From: an uncultured Sediminicola sp.
GTDB lineage: Bacteria; Bacteroidota; Bacteroidia; Flavobacteriales; Flavobacteriaceae
Direction of reading: 5' to 3'
Assembly: GCA_938039345.1 (NCBI GenBank)
Contig: CALHVB010000012.1
Span: forward strand, 1-17,616
DNA: 17,616 nt
Part shown: positions 16,328-17,616 of the stretch, one piece after another
How positions within the stretch are numbered: position 1 is the first letter of the stretch
Layout: each line of letters opens with the position of its first letter
Notes under the pieces: model-generated
The model's input: the letters and a program-made list of their open reading frames with translations, nothing else
Told to the model about the DNA's origin: nothing
Databases searched by the model: none
Program-made: the position numbers and the translations under genes

Positions 16328-17616
16328 ATGTCATTACCAAATATAAACCCAACAACTACAAAAGCTTGGGAAAAACTTACAAAACATTTTAGTGAAAGTA
16401 GTGATAAGTCAATGAAAGACTTTTTTGCTTTGGATAAAGAAAGAGCAAATAAGTTTACAATTCAGTGGCAAGATTTTCTAGTAGATTATTCTAAAAATAG
16501 AATTACAGAAGAAACACTTTCTTTATTGCAAGAATTAGCAGAAGAAGTAAAGCTTAAAGAGGCTATAGCACAATATTACGGAGGAGCTCATATTAACCAA
16601 ACAGAAGATAGAGCAGTTTTACATACAGCCTTAAGAGCTAAAAAAACAGACACAATTCTTGTGGCTGGGGAAAATGTTATACCTGAAGTGTATGAGGTAA
16701 AAGCAAAAATAAAAGCTTTTACAGACGCTGTAATTTCAGGAGAGAAAACTGGGTATACAGGCAAAAAATTTACAGATGTAGTTAATATAGGCATTGGTGG
16801 ATCAGATTTAGGACCTGTAATGGTAGCTGAAGCATTAAAGTTTTATAAAAACCATTTAACAACACATTTTGTAAGTAATGTAGATGGTGATCATGTATAT
16901 GAAACTTTAAAAGGTTTAGATCCAGAAACAACACTTTTTGTAGTAGTTTCTAAAACCTTTACAACCCAAGAAACATTAAGTAATGCAACTACAATTAAAA
17001 AGTGGTTTTTACAGCATGGAACACAAGAAGATGTAGCTAAGCATTTTGCTGCAGTATCTACAAATACAGCTAAAATTGCTGAGTTTGGTATAGCTGCAGA
17101 AAATGTATTTCCAATGTGGGATTGGGTAGGAGGTCGTTTCTCTTTATGGAGTGCTGTAGGGCTTTCTATAGCATTAGCGGTAGGTTACGATAATTTTGAT
17201 GATTTATTGGTGGGAGCCAATGAAATGGATGAGCACTTTAAAACAGCCGATTTTAAAGATAATATACCAGTAGTAATAGCTTTATTGAGCGTGTGGTATA
17301 ATAATTTCTATGGTGCAGATACAGAAGCTATTATCCCTTACACACAATATTTAAGTAGGTTTTCTGCCTATTTACAACAGGGAATAATGGAAAGTAATGG
17401 TAAAAGTGTAGATCGTAATGGTAATCCTGTAGATTACCAAACAGGAACTATTATTTGGGGAGAACCAGGTACAAATTCGCAACATGCTTTTTTCCAATTA
17501 ATACACCAAGGAACAAAATTAATACCAGTAGATTTTATTGGGTATAAAGAAGCTTTACATGGCGATAAAGATCACCATAATAAATTAATGGCTAATTTCT
17601 TTGCGCAGACAGAAGC
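16328..17616 (+). CDS. pgi: Glucose-6-phosphate isomerase, 3' end outside the window
   Basis: PGI interconverts glucose 6-phosphate and fructose 6-phosphate in glycolysis and gluconeogenesis. The ATG at 16328 ([20 protein letters not shown]) lies seven bases after the M23 stop. The frame stays open to the window edge, giving 429 complete codons of about 530-550 expected. Motifs are [15 protein letters not shown] (89-103), [12 protein letters not shown] (152-163, sugar-phosphate loop), [16 protein letters not shown] (205-220), the PROSITE-type segment [15 protein letters not shown] (265-279), ESNGK with catalytic Glu355, and [16 protein letters not shown] (381-396) with catalytic His386. The C-terminal lysine of the active site is beyond the edge. 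It closes the DUF3108-kynA-M23 run in this window and is likely co-transcribed. Confidence 0.97.
   Translation, partial: MSLPNINPTTTKAWEKLTKHFSESSDKSMKDFFALDKERANKFTIQWQDFLVDYSKNRITEETLSLLQELAEEVKLKEAIAQYYGGAHINQTEDRAVLHTALRAKKTDTILVAGENVIPEVYEVKAKIKAFTDAVISGEKTGYTGKKFTDVVNIGIGGSDLGPVMVAEALKFYKNHLTTHFVSNVDGDHVYETLKGLDPETTLFVVVSKTFTTQETLSNATTIKKWFLQHGTQEDVAKHFAAVSTNTAKIAEFGIAAENVFPMWDWVGGRFSLWSAVGLSIALAVGYDNFDDLLVGANEMDEHFKTADFKDNIPVVIALLSVWYNNFYGADTEAIIPYTQYLSRFSAYLQQGIMESNGKSVDRNGNPVDYQTGTIIWGEPGTNSQHAFFQLIHQGTKLIPVDFIGYKEALHGDKDHHNKLMANFFAQTE

Overview
The window is AT-rich DNA that reads as the chromosome of a member of the family Flavobacteriaceae (phylum Bacteroidota). Several things point there: the gene order ileS - DksA-like - lspA, a long IleRS of the Bacteroidota type, an LspA with a long insert, lipoprotein and secretion signals followed by Q or K, promoter elements of the Bacteroidota form TAnnTTTG, and start sites without a clear Shine-Dalgarno sequence. 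I cannot name the genus from the sequence.

Layout. 1-1956 (+): the 3' part of a TonB-dependent outer-membrane receptor of the haem/HmuR-like type, with an apparent frameshift near 138-142. It converges on a minus-strand, Ala/Asp/Lys-repeat lipoprotein gene (2018-2380), with a two-way terminator between them. 2564-7664 (+): ileS, then a DksA/TraR-like regulator with a decayed zinc finger, a strong terminator, a secreted DUF4097/DUF2807-like protein and the lipoprotein signal peptidase gene lspA. 7682-8245 (-): 5-formyltetrahydrofolate cyclo-ligase, with a well-formed promoter. 8246-8843: a very AT-rich gap of about 600 bases holding that promoter, a possible 28-residue membrane peptide on the minus strand and a 14-base direct repeat. 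8844-12925 (+): uvrC followed closely by a patatin phospholipase joined to a POTRA/BamA-like barrel. 12926-13299: a non-coding gap with a cluster of GTTAA motifs, a TAnnTTTG box and a compact hairpin-rich segment ending in a strong terminator, which is a candidate small RNA or leader. 13300-17616 (+): a tightly packed run of DUF3108 protein, tryptophan 2,3-dioxygenase, M23 metallopeptidase and phosphoglucose isomerase, the last cut by the window end.

Most of this is housekeeping: translation (ileS), envelope biogenesis (lspA, M23, patatin-barrel, DUF3108), DNA repair (uvrC), folate salvage, tryptophan breakdown and glycolysis. I see no phage, insertion sequence, CRISPR array, tRNA or rRNA. 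I also see no clear new multi-gene system. The most notable signals are the swapped HIGH motif (GIHH) of IleRS, the HxC in place of HxH in the M23 peptidase, the DksA-like protein that has lost three of four zinc cysteines, and the candidate RNA at about 13117-13217.
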